Source: an uncultured Bacteroidota bacterium (GTDB lineage: Bacteria > Bacteroidota > Bacteroidia > Flavobacteriales > Flavobacteriaceae). Taken from it: a DNA stretch of 64,000 nt. Position 1 is the first letter of the stretch. The number at the start of each line of letters is the position of its first letter. The position numbers and the translations under genes were made by a program. Positions 56,460 to 64,000 of the stretch are shown here, piece after piece. The notes below the pieces were generated by a model. That model did not search any database. It had not been told where the DNA came from and saw nothing but the letters and a program-made list of their open reading frames with translations. The stretch lies in NCBI GenBank assembly GCA_902561795.1, contig CACERG010000005.1, forward strand, positions 31,146-95,145. The letters are read 5' to 3'.

Positions 56460-56752
56460 GATGTAATTAAATTAAAGTGTTTAAAATTTTATTGTTTGAT
56501 AAGTTTTACTGATTGTCATATAATCTTAAAATATATTATGCTATTGTATTTAAAAGAAAGTTTTGTGAATTTAACAAAGCCAACATGCAGTCAGTGGGGT
56601 ACAGTTACATTGTCATTCAATTGTAGTTGGTCACGCAATGTTATCTTAGCCCCACTTTTTTTATTTCCGTGATATCAAACTAAAAACTTTTTTACCTCAA
56701 AGTTTTGAACCTTAGTATGTCAAAAATATAATATATTTTGTTTACAATATTA
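56460..56752. other. Gene-free stretch with a structured region
   Basis: 293 bp between divergently pointing units. No convincing protein; a 74-codon frame at 56448 has no family and poor composition. It holds the candidate structured RNA at 56593-56662. Confidence 0.5.
56593..56662 (+). ncRNA. Candidate structured RNA ending in a terminator-like hairpin
   Basis: An outer perfect stem AGTGGGG (56593-56599) / CCCCACT (56650-56656) closes about 50 bases that hold a second perfect stem ACATTG (56607-56612) / CAATGT (56636-56641). The outer stem is followed at once by a run of T. The layout resembles a small RNA with its own terminator. I do not recognise a known family, and no clear TAnnTTTG lies just upstream. 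Confidence 0.3.
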
Positions 56753-57457
56753 TTAATGGTTTGCAACAAATGGTTTTACTATATCTGCCCAGAGCTTATA
56801 ACCATTAGAATTAAGATGAATACCATCAGTTGTAAGGTCATCTTTTATTAAGCCGCTTTGGTTTGCAAAGTGTGAATGTAAGTCAATAACAGCATAGTTG
56901 TATTTTGAAGATTTTGATTTAATTATATTATTTATTTTTTCAATCCTGATTTTGTAAATTTTTCTTGAAGTAGGCAAAATCGTTTGTATGTATACTTTTG
57001 TTTTTGGTGATCCAATTTTTATATTTTCAGCAATTTTTATAATGTTTTCACCAATATACTCAGAAGATGGAGTGTCAGGTGAAAAATTCCATAAATCGTT
57101 TATTCCAATAAGTAAAAAAACGGCTTTAGCCTTAAAATAAATAATTTCATTTATCCTTGCCATTACACCATCTGTAACATCTCCTGATATTCCCCTGTTT
57201 CTAATGCTTGAATAATTTAATCTTTCTCCCCAATCACCACCCTCAGCAGTTATACTATTTCCCAAAAAGACAATTTGATTAAGTTTAAGTGGATTCTTTT
57301 TAAAATTGTTTATCTCATATTTATAGTTTTCACTTCCCCATTCATCATGATATTTAATTTCAAGATTACTTTCGGGGAATAAAAAACTGTAATTATTAGT
57401 GTTTATTTGACAATTTGAAAGTTTAAAGGAAAGTGATATGATTAAAAAAGTCCTCAA
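56753..57457 (-). CDS. SGNH/GDSL-family esterase
   Basis: 234 residues with a hydrophobic N-terminus ending NCQ, so exported or a lipoprotein. All four SGNH blocks are present: FLGNSITAEG with nucleophile S68, NRGISGD with the oxyanion Gly, GINDLW with the Asn, and DGIHLNSNG with D211 and H214. Close in type to platelet-activating-factor acetylhydrolase-like esterases that remove acetyl or acyl groups from sugars. The start is TTG 57457, with an in-frame stop 15 bases upstream and no ATG; the exact start is uncertain. Confidence 0.85.
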   Translation of the reverse strand: MRTFLIISLSFKLSNCQINTNNYSFLFPESNLEIKYHDEWGSENYKYEINNFKKNPLKLNQIVFLGNSITAEGGDWGERLNYSSIRNRGISGDVTDGVMARINEIIYFKAKAVFLLIGINDLWNFSPDTPSSEYIGENIIKIAENIKIGSPKTKVYIQTILPTSRKIYKIRIEKINNIIKSKSSKYNYAVIDLHSHFANQSGLIKDDLTTDGIHLNSNGYKLWADIVKPFVANH

Positions 57458-57602
57458 TATTGATTTAATTTAAAATGTAAAAAAGTTAAACCCCTAAACT
57501 ATAAAATTTTAAAGTTTGAATTGTAGTTCAAGTAAAAACTAATCTAAACTGGTTAACAAATTGTTAAAATATTCTTATTATATTGCCCGACATTAAAAAA
57601 AA

Positions 57603-58031
57603 ATTAGAGAATATGAGTCAGTTGAAGATTATACTAACCCAGAATATCTATCATTAATTGAAAATCATTATTATCCCAAACATGTCTTGAGGATGCCACT
57701 TGAAAATTGGCCTAATCCCGTTTTAAGAAGTCTGACGAAGCTTAATTATAATATATACCTAAAGATGCAGGGGCCAAGTGAATTTGGAGTTGTAGGTGAT
57801 GCCCTTCTTAAGGATTGGGATAGAAAAGATGATTTAAAAAAATTAAAAATACCAGTACTTACCATTGGAGGTGAGCATGACACGATGGATCCAAAACAAA
57901 TGGAGTGGATGAGTAATGAGGTCCAAAATGGTTCTTATCTTCATTGTCCAAATGGAAGCCATTGGAGCATGTACGATGACCAAGAAAATTATTTTAATGG
58001 TGTTACAGGTTTTATTAATGCTTTACCTTAA
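57603..58031 (+). pseudogene. 3' remnant of a proline iminopeptidase-like gene
   Basis: This open segment encodes only the last ~140 residues of a proline iminopeptidase-type alpha/beta hydrolase (normally ~300-340): DYTNPEYLSLIENHYYPKH, WPNPVLRSLTKLN, MQGPSEFGVVGD, then VLTIGGEHDTMDP and CPNGSHWSMYDD. The Asp and His of the triad are here (HDTMDP, NGSH), but the nucleophile domain with GxSxG is missing. The frame is closed by a stop at 57594 just upstream and the preceding ~140 bp contain no trace of the missing part. It could still be expressed from ATG 57687, but not as a working hydrolase. Confidence 0.75.
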
Positions 58032-58039
58032 AACAAAAA

Positions 58040-58594
58040 TTAGTTTTTTAAATCCCATAAAATAATCTCTCCAGGATTTTCATTAAGCATCAGTTCTCCA
58101 ATACGCACAAATCCACATTTGTTGTGTGTAGCACTCGATCTTTTGTTTTCTAAATCAACAGCAGTCAAACAATACCTATGATTTTTGTAGGTTTTTTTAA
58201 AGTGTGAGTAGATTTTTTCAACATAACCCATTCCGCGGATGCTCTTATCTAGACAAAGTTGACCAACCACAATATAATTTTCATTCACCAGATTAATATC
58301 TTTATATTTTTGGTTATCAAATTCGTTTATCAGATGATTTAATAATTCGTTTTGCTTTCCTATTTTTTTTGAAACTGCGAGTGCATAACCAACCACTTTA
58401 TCTTTTTTTACAATTATAGCAGGGGAATCTTGATTAATTTTTTTTAAAAAAGATAATGTATATTCAGCTGTAAGAAACCCCTCACTTTTTTTTTCACTCT
58501 CTGATAGATTTCCCTTTAAGTTTATTCTCTGTAAATTTTTAATCTCAAATAATTCAGACTCAGTAGAAGCAAGTTTTATTTTTATGGGATTCAT
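58040..58594 (-). CDS. GNAT family N-acetyltransferase
   Basis: 184 residues from ATG 58594 (MNPIKIKLAST), chosen because the longer frame from 58627 would overlap the upstream gene. The acetyl-CoA site appears as VGQLCLDKSIRGMGYVEKIYSHF near residues 112-132, with the usual R/Q-x-x-G-x-G/A replaced by RGMGYV. C-terminal LTAVDLENKRSSATHNKCGFVRIGE is typical. Substrate unknown. Last gene of the minus-strand run 62684-58040. Confidence 0.75.
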   Translation of the reverse strand: MNPIKIKLASTESELFEIKNLQRINLKGNLSESEKKSEGFLTAEYTLSFLKKINQDSPAIIVKKDKVVGYALAVSKKIGKQNELLNHLINEFDNQKYKDINLVNENYIVVGQLCLDKSIRGMGYVEKIYSHFKKTYKNHRYCLTAVDLENKRSSATHNKCGFVRIGELMLNENPGEIILWDLKN

Positions 58595-58608
58595 TAATTG
58601 AAGGAGAT

Positions 58609-59739
58609 TTAAATCTCTTTTTTCCAAAACGCTATTCCGCCAGCTTGCTTTCCAACTTCAACTTTATCAACGAGTAGAAGTTTATTTAGGTCAATAACAT
58701 CTACAATTCCTGGCTCCCCACCTTTTCCTTCAACTGAAACAAAGGCATACTTACTATCACTTGAAATTGCAACACCGTGAGGTACTGATGTTGAATTTTT
58801 TATTACTTTAATTAACTTGCCTGTATTAAGCTCCCAAACGGCAGTTTTACCGTTTCCTTTTAAAGTTGCTACCATAAACTTGCCATTTGGTGAAATCTCA
58901 ATATTGTAGGGATTTTTCTCAATTTTGATTCTTCTGGATACTTCCCATTTATTTAAGTTTATTTCAATAATCTCATTCGAACCATTTCCAGTGACATAAG
59001 CTAGAGGTTTATTTGGATGTGGTATCACCCATGTTGGCTTTACTGATGAATGTTTCATTTTATTATTACTCATATCCATTTTACTATGATCCATTAACGA
59101 ATGGTTTTCTAGATCGAGCTTCCTTGAAACGTTTAGGCTTAATGCGTCTATTTCAAATAGTTCTCCTGACATCATAGCTACAGAGTACTGTTTTAGACCA
59201 TCTTTTGAAATTCTTGACCCATGCGGCATACTACCTGTTTTAATTTTTGTTATCTCTGTCATTGTCTCCGCATCAATAACTGAGACAGATGAGGGTTTCA
59301 TGTCTCCATGAAGATTAAAGTTTACACAGTAAATAAAACCTGTTATTTTAGATATCTGCATAGAAGCTGGGAAAAGGCCTAGAGTAGTTTGATCTATAGC
59401 TGTATTATCTTTAGTTGAGTATTTAATTATTTTGCCATAGGGATTTCCGTGAGCCAAAGTTAAATACCAGAACTTACCATTTGGATCAACTGTAATACCG
59501 TGTGGCCCTTCTATTTCAGTTGGATAAAAGCCAACATCGATTCTTTTTTCTTCATTAATCTTGTTTCCGTCAAATTTCAAAAGTGATACAGTGTCATCTG
59601 ACTCAGATGCAACATATAAATAATAGTTTTGAGCAACAAGACCATTTATGGTAAGTAATAAAAAAAAGGAAAATATTATTTTACACTTAATTGGTAAACA
59701 ATATTGTATCGCTGACAAAAAAAAATAAAACTTTTTCAT
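58609..59739 (-). CDS. Exported YVTN-type beta-propeller protein with Met/His-rich loop
   Basis: 376 residues with an N-terminal export segment (hydrophobic to about residue 37). The rest is a seven-bladed propeller of YVTN/NHL type with repeats such as GPHGITVDPNGKFWY, MPHGSRISKDGLKQY, NPYNIEISPNGKFMV and VPHGVAISSDSKYAF. Between blades, residues ~212-230 form a Met/His-rich loop (LMDHSKMDMSNNKMKH) of the kind that binds copper in periplasmic proteins. Function unknown. It begins six bases after the LVIVD protein gene and is co-transcribed with it. Confidence 0.78.
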   Translation of the reverse strand: MKKFYFFLSAIQYCLPIKCKIIFSFFLLLTINGLVAQNYYLYVASESDDTVSLLKFDGNKINEEKRIDVGFYPTEIEGPHGITVDPNGKFWYLTLAHGNPYGKIIKYSTKDNTAIDQTTLGLFPASMQISKITGFIYCVNFNLHGDMKPSSVSVIDAETMTEITKIKTGSMPHGSRISKDGLKQYSVAMMSGELFEIDALSLNVSRKLDLENHSLMDHSKMDMSNNKMKHSSVKPTWVIPHPNKPLAYVTGNGSNEIIEINLNKWEVSRRIKIEKNPYNIEISPNGKFMVATLKGNGKTAVWELNTGKLIKVIKNSTSVPHGVAISSDSKYAFVSVEGKGGEPGIVDVIDLNKLLLVDKVEVGKQAGGIAFWKKEI

Positions 59740-59745
59740 ATATGA

Positions 59746-61782
59746 TTACTCAATATATGTATTTGCTTTACTGTTGTCCGGCTTATTACTTGAAACTTTA
59801 GCTGCTCCAAGGCCAGAATTAAAATCTGAATAAAAAACATGCCCCTTGTAAAGCTGTGCACCCCAAACCATGGTATCATTTGGAATATATCCATTTGGAT
59901 TGCCTGTTAAAAGATATCCTATTTCTCGACCTTGTTTATATAGGTCTCCTAATAGATCACCACTTAAGTCAACAATTCTCAAACCTCCTGTATACATGGC
60001 AACGTAAAGAATGTCATCTTCTATCCAGTAATTGTGTGAACCGTGAGTTGGAAGTTCATATTTTGCTACCTCAACCGGATTTTTTGGATCCGTGAAGTCT
60101 ACAAAGTGAAGAAATCCTGCGGTTTCATTTGTTCCATTTGGATTCACACCTTTTGGAAAAATTTCATCTCCAAGGACAGTATAAAATTTACCTGTTGACT
60201 TACTTTTATATGGAAAAGTTGCGTGATGTGCTCCACTATCGTAAGAGTAATTTCCAAATGAGACTGGATTCGAAGGAGAACCACCTGCAATTCCATTTCC
60301 AACATCAACTAAGTAAACGCCATCTCTCCAGTTAGAGGAATATGCTATACCATCCTCAATCCACACATCGTGAATTGATTGGCCTTCCTTAGCAACTTCA
60401 AACATTCCAACTTGTTTTGGATTAGCAGGGTCTTCTATATTTATTATATAATATTTTTCGCCATTACTTAGTGCATAAACATGACTATTATCTATAAAAA
60501 CATTATGAACCCCACCGGTTAAATTCTTTGTATACTCAGCAATTATTTTCACATTTCGTGGATTTGAAACATCAATTATAATCATACCATTTTTTCTGTT
60601 TGATGCCCCCTCTCTACTGATAACACATATTTTTCCGTCTTTGGAAACTTTTACATCATTTACTGTTCTTGCATCAACTTGAACACTATCTATTTTTCTT
60701 AAATTTGAGGGGTTAGTTACATCCCAAAAATATGCAGTCCCATCTGCACCCCATGTACCAGTGACAGCATAATCCCCTCCGTCAGTACCTTCAAAAACCC
60801 AAAAATCTGAAGTGTGTTTATCGTTTACAATACCTTTTCCAACACTATTAACCTCTCGCTCTACATTTCTTGGAAAAACATTTATTATTTTAGAAGATGT
60901 TATGTTTCCAATACTTGCGGATACAATATATTTACCAGGGACATCCCCAACAAACCTGCCATCATCTAAAATTAAACCTGAGGCTGAGTTACTTTTATCA
61001 AAAGATTTCCCAGTAAAAGAATATTCAATTGGAATACCATTAAGAGTATTTCCTTTTTTATCGAAGGCATTAGTTTTGAATTGAATAACATCACCAGTTT
61101 TGACATTAGAAACACCTGAAATTAGGTCAAGCCTGTTAACTGGGTTTTTTTGAATTTTTAATTCAATTTTATCTGAAACTCCGTCAAATGTAGCAGTTAT
61201 AGTTGAATTACCTTCTTGAACTGCTAGAATATTATTAGAAGAGTCAATTTTCACTTTTTTATTGTTAGAACTTAGTGAAACATCAACTTTTGAAAAGTAT
61301 TTGTAAGCTTTATCATAATTCCAATAATCAATAATCCTTTTTTTATTTAGCTCATCAGTTATTTCATAAACTAGAGGTACGTAATTACCAACATATAACT
61401 TATTTTGTGCAACTGATAACTTAACCTCTTTTATCTTAGGGTAATTAACACTGATATTAAATGTCCTTGTGAGTCTTTTCCCATTCGAATCAATACATAC
61501 TGCAACTACATCGTGATTTCCAGGATCATTTGCTTTTAGTGTCCCATTAGTTCTATCAAAAGTTATTGATTTAGCAGAACTAAATACACCCTTTTTATTG
61601 TAATAAATTATTCTTAAGCAGTCTACGTCACTTCCATCTGAGTTAACAACTTTAGATGTTGGCATAAATACTTCTCCAACGTCTAAAGTAAGATTTTCAA
61701 GATCTGAAATTATTGTTTTATCCTGCGATAATGCTATTCCAAAGAAGAAAAATATAAATGTTGTTAAGAGTGTTTTTTTCAT
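59746..61782 (-). CDS. Exported LVIVD-repeat propeller protein with N-terminal Ig-like domains
   Basis: 678 residues with signal peptide MKKTLLTTFIFFFFGIALSQ. Residues ~25-310 look like three bacterial Ig-like (Big_2-type) domains (e.g. LYVGNYVPLVYEI, VQEGNSTITATF, VPGKYIVSASIG). Residues ~330-660 form a propeller of LVIVD repeats (e.g. YAVTGTWGADGTAYFWDVTNPSN, GMIIIDVSNPRNVKII, YIINIEDPANPKQVG, GLRIVDLSGD). Similar proteins in other bacteria are cell-surface proteins of unknown task. Followed by the Met/His-loop propeller gene 6 bp on. Confidence 0.8.
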   Translation of the reverse strand: MKKTLLTTFIFFFFGIALSQDKTIISDLENLTLDVGEVFMPTSKVVNSDGSDVDCLRIIYYNKKGVFSSAKSITFDRTNGTLKANDPGNHDVVAVCIDSNGKRLTRTFNISVNYPKIKEVKLSVAQNKLYVGNYVPLVYEITDELNKKRIIDYWNYDKAYKYFSKVDVSLSSNNKKVKIDSSNNILAVQEGNSTITATFDGVSDKIELKIQKNPVNRLDLISGVSNVKTGDVIQFKTNAFDKKGNTLNGIPIEYSFTGKSFDKSNSASGLILDDGRFVGDVPGKYIVSASIGNITSSKIINVFPRNVEREVNSVGKGIVNDKHTSDFWVFEGTDGGDYAVTGTWGADGTAYFWDVTNPSNLRKIDSVQVDARTVNDVKVSKDGKICVISREGASNRKNGMIIIDVSNPRNVKIIAEYTKNLTGGVHNVFIDNSHVYALSNGEKYYIINIEDPANPKQVGMFEVAKEGQSIHDVWIEDGIAYSSNWRDGVYLVDVGNGIAGGSPSNPVSFGNYSYDSGAHHATFPYKSKSTGKFYTVLGDEIFPKGVNPNGTNETAGFLHFVDFTDPKNPVEVAKYELPTHGSHNYWIEDDILYVAMYTGGLRIVDLSGDLLGDLYKQGREIGYLLTGNPNGYIPNDTMVWGAQLYKGHVFYSDFNSGLGAAKVSSNKPDNSKANTYIE

Positions 61783-62039
61783 GATAAAATTTTATGAAAT
61801 ATATAAAAACTAAATTTTTAAAAGTATAGAAATTAGTTTTTATTTAGTTTGTTTTAGCCCTGAATTAAAATAATCTGTGAATAATCACGTTAAATATATA
61901 TGAAAACATTTTCAAATCGATATAAAGGCGTTTATCATCTGTTAGAATACTCCACAAAAGGGTATGTTCTTCTAATTTCCTTGTTGTGGAATAAGCTCTT
62001 AAATTAGGATAAAATAATTTAAGGTTTAAGTTTAGAATT
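61783..62039. other. Intergenic gap with hairpins
   Basis: 257 bp without a convincing gene. It contains an AAAAACTAA / TTAGTTTTT inverted repeat (around 61805-61845), which may act as a weak terminator on the minus strand for the gene at 62040, and a TCCACAA / TTGTGGA pair (61951-61957, 61984-61990). Confidence 0.4.
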
Positions 62040-62684
62040 TTACCAGTTTGTGTCAATAATTTCATCTGAACCGAAAAGTTGAGGAATAAATTTTGAAAAA
62101 ATTGCTTTTCCTGATGTTTTAAATCCTGTTTCCTTATCAAATAATTGAAAAGAAACATACTTAATGATTTTTTTGTTATGAAACCTTAATAACAATTTAT
62201 CTCCCTCATTATTTCCTCCCTCCAGAACCTCAGATACATCAGCATATTTAATCTTTTTAATTATTGGGTGCGCTCTAAATTCCTTATAACCATATATCAT
62301 TAATTCTTGCAACCGATTAAATTTGTCCTCATCTTTAAGGTGAAAGCTTGAAATTTTAGCTGTTGGATTTTCAACTCCAAACTGAGTAAGCTCGGTATCA
62401 AATCCAATTGTAAACATACTGACGAAAAAAATTGTGTAGGTTCCGTCTTCATTTAATTCACTTTGAGTTAAATATACATCACTCATACCACCTGACAATT
62501 TAGACATTGCTTTTCCAAGTTGACAACACTTGCCGATTGTTTCAGATGTTTTTCTTAAAGGAACTAATTCTTCACTTGTATCGTACAAATCAATTCCTGA
62601 ATCAAAATTTTCTTTTTGTCCGAAAGAATAATTTATTTGAGTAAAAATTAAAATTTGAAAATAGAATGTAAGCAGTTTTTTCAT
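62040..62684 (-). CDS. Secreted protein of unknown function
   Basis: 214 residues with signal peptide MKKLLTFYFQILIFTQINYSFGQ. The mature protein is alpha+beta with a vicinal Cys pair in GKCCQLGKAM near residue 52, and no family I can name. It lies 257 bp upstream of the LVIVD protein gene on the same strand. A longer shadow frame in the region is not supported. Confidence 0.7.
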   Translation of the reverse strand: MKKLLTFYFQILIFTQINYSFGQKENFDSGIDLYDTSEELVPLRKTSETIGKCCQLGKAMSKLSGGMSDVYLTQSELNEDGTYTIFFVSMFTIGFDTELTQFGVENPTAKISSFHLKDEDKFNRLQELMIYGYKEFRAHPIIKKIKYADVSEVLEGGNNEGDKLLLRFHNKKIIKYVSFQLFDKETGFKTSGKAIFSKFIPQLFGSDEIIDTNW

Positions 62685-62787
62685 AATTTGTTTGACTAGT
62701 GTAAAATTTTATTTCATTAAATATCAGTAATATAGATATTTATTGAAAGATATAAAAACACCTATTTTAAAATATTCAACTTAAATC

Positions 62788-63195
62788 ATGGTATTTCAAA
62801 AAAAAATAATTCTCCCTAGCTTTTCAAAAGGGTTTCATTTAATTACAGATTATGTCACACAAGAATTACCAAAAATTACTGGTTTAGTGCATGTTTTTAT
62901 TCAGCATACCTCGGCTAGTTTAACCATCAATGAAAATGCAGATCCTTCTGTAAGATCAGATTTCGAAACATTTTTTAACAGAATTGTACCTGAGGACATT
63001 GACATGTATACTCATGTTGAAGAGGGCTTAGACGATATGACATCTCATATTAAGTCAAGTTTGTTAGGAAGTAGTGTAAGTTTTCCTATAAAAAATGGAA
63101 AGCCTCAATGGGGTATTTGGCAAGGAATTTTTTTATGCGAACACAGGTATAAACCTAGAAAGCGTGTTCTGATTATAACAGCTTATGGCGAGTAG
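62788..63195 (+). CDS. YjbQ family protein (UPF0047)
   Basis: 135 residues of the YjbQ family. All marks are present: HTSASLTINENADPSVRSDFE, DDMTSHIKSSLLGSSVSFPI and WGIWQGIFLCEHRYK, including the clustered His residues that bind a metal. Members show weak thiamine-phosphate synthase activity in vitro; their true job is uncertain. Convergent with the partial glycosidase-like gene. Confidence 0.93.
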   Translation: MVFQKKIILPSFSKGFHLITDYVTQELPKITGLVHVFIQHTSASLTINENADPSVRSDFETFFNRIVPEDIDMYTHVEEGLDDMTSHIKSSLLGSSVSFPIKNGKPQWGIWQGIFLCEHRYKPRKRVLIITAYGE

Positions 63196-63238
63196 AAAAA
63201 ATTATACTTTGATTAATCTTTTCTAGAAATAGTTTTGA

Positions 63239-64000
63239 TCAATTTTTCATTATGGGAACTGACTTTAAATTCCATCTTTTGTATAATTTAAGTTTGTTTT
63301 GAATTTGATTTTTGTATTTTACTTCATCTCCATAAAATAGTGACATTGAAGGTATTGTGTAATCAGGATCTGCATTCTTTATTGTAACAGAATTATTTGA
63401 CCAACCAATCTCGTGGACACCTGCGCTGCCACTTTCAGATGGATAAGCTAAATAATAAAATTGACGAGTATATCTAAGTAAGTAATTTTCTAGTCCCAGT
63501 GGTCCACCTGAAGTATGAAAAAGATCAAAAAGACCATAAACTAAATCATATCCATCCTCACCCATTATTAGTTTATCTGGATAACGTTTTCTTATTTCTT
63601 TGGTATATTGAACCAGTCCCTCATAAGGAGAATAATCAGGACTATTTTCCCACCTCAAAGTACCGTCTAAAAATACACCATCCACATCATAAGTATCAAA
63701 AAGTTCTGCTGTTTTTGAAATCATATACTCTCTATACTTTGGATGGCCAAAATTCATTATTAATCCCATTGTCTCAATATTTAAATCTGTATTCCAGTCT
63801 AGCCAATTTTGAAGTCTACTATGACCGCTAGGAGTCTTTAATCCTGCATCAGACATATTATTTTCATCCAAAAACTTAAAATTTGAAAGATTTGGACCAC
63901 CAAACATCAGAATAACTTTCACATTTAGATTGTGTGCTTTTTTTATAAGATTTTTCAGACCAACTTTTCCACCCATTCTTTCATCGGGCTCATGTTCAGG
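63239..64000 (-). CDS. TIM-barrel glycoside hydrolase-like protein (N-terminus cut by window edge)
   Basis: At least 253 residues; the frame is still open at base 64000, so the N-terminal part and start are missing. The visible part has alpha-amylase-like barrel strands: NVKVILMFGGPN, then MGLIMNFGHPKYREYMISKTAELF, then VDGVFLDGTLRWE, where the Asp is a good candidate catalytic residue, and later KLIMGEDGYDLVYG. C-terminal TLFY-type strand text follows (IPSMSLFYGDE). The specific family cannot be assigned without the missing part. Confidence 0.65.
   Translation of the reverse strand, partial: PEHEPDERMGGKVGLKNLIKKAHNLNVKVILMFGGPNLSNFKFLDENNMSDAGLKTPSGHSRLQNWLDWNTDLNIETMGLIMNFGHPKYREYMISKTAELFDTYDVDGVFLDGTLRWENSPDYSPYEGLVQYTKEIRKRYPDKLIMGEDGYDLVYGLFDLFHTSGGPLGLENYLLRYTRQFYYLAYPSESGSAGVHEIGWSNNSVTIKNADPDYTIPSMSLFYGDEVKYKNQIQNKLKLYKRWNLKSVPIMKN

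Noticed and set aside
56448..56672. 74-codon plus-strand frame in the gap upstream of the aminotransferase
   Set aside because: No signal peptide, no family resemblance, and it runs through the nested-stem region. Composition looks like translated intergenic DNA.
61865..62158. 97-codon minus-strand frame overlapping the secreted protein at 62040
   Set aside because: It overlaps the C-terminal part of a gene with a signal peptide in another frame, and its sequence is low in complexity with no motif.
63196..63238. Hairpin TAGAAAA / TTTTCTA as bidirectional terminator after yjbQ
   Set aside because: The stem is only A-T rich with a long loop and no clear T run, so it could arise by chance.

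Overview
The window is AT-rich, gene-dense chromosomal DNA from a member of the Bacteroidota, most likely a marine flavobacterium. The grounds are: LptD, TamB, MlaD and exported DUF5916 and BNR-repeat proteins of Bacteroidota type; bacillithiol synthase BshA; lipoproteins whose mature ends are acidic (CSGDDS); very little Shine-Dalgarno signal; and promoter elements that fit TTTG-N19-TAnnTTTG. I cannot name a species. No transposase, integrase, phage gene or CRISPR array is visible, so this looks like ordinary chromosome with accessory patches.

Region by region. At 1-2214 (minus) a YfcC-type permease is followed by an M20 amidohydrolase cut by the window edge. At 2379 lies a DinB-fold protein. 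At 3120-6461 (plus) a tight three-gene operon encodes a circularly permuted ATP-grasp enzyme, an alpha-E protein and a transglutaminase-like cysteine hydrolase, a predicted peptide-ligating system without a defined product. From 6604 to 20115 there is a duplicated set of exported proteins: two DUF5916 outer-membrane proteins, two ~1000-residue BNR-propeller proteins and two small two-domain secreted proteins, with a DUF819 membrane protein between them. This runs into a GntP permease, RidA, D-serine-dehydratase/D-threonine-aldolase-like and M19 dipeptidase operon (20157-24131) that looks like uptake and breakdown of a D- or hydroxy-amino-acid compound. From 24295 to 26545 are small exported proteins and tRNA-Arg(UCU).

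From 26589 on, housekeeping genes dominate: alanine dehydrogenase, a thioesterase-like protein and nitronate monooxygenase; then tsaD-rsmE-AI-2E (minus) divergent from tamB; pfkA-gapA-BadF kinase; lptD-ridA (minus) divergent from an amidase and mlaD. At 44704-51829 a plus-strand run holds a membrane Fe-S protein, a HAD protein, a CCG-domain Fe-S protein, a small conserved protein, a GH3/serine-hydrolase fusion and bshA.

From 51834 to the end the content is more mixed: penicillin acylase, a DUF1080 protein, pterin dehydratase, a Kazal-like protein, a class V aminotransferase, a GDSL esterase, the 3' remnant of a proline iminopeptidase gene, a minus-strand run of exported beta-propeller proteins with a GNAT, YjbQ, and a partial TIM-barrel glycosidase-like gene.

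Several genes appear to start at TTG (lptD, mlaD, bshA, the ATP-grasp gene), and tamB has no ATG, GTG or TTG in front of its membrane anchor. At pfkA, the amidase and mlaD, GTG or TTG codons that look like starts lie inside a -7 promoter element, which moves the likely start downstream. All functional calls come from reading motifs by eye. No database search was run.
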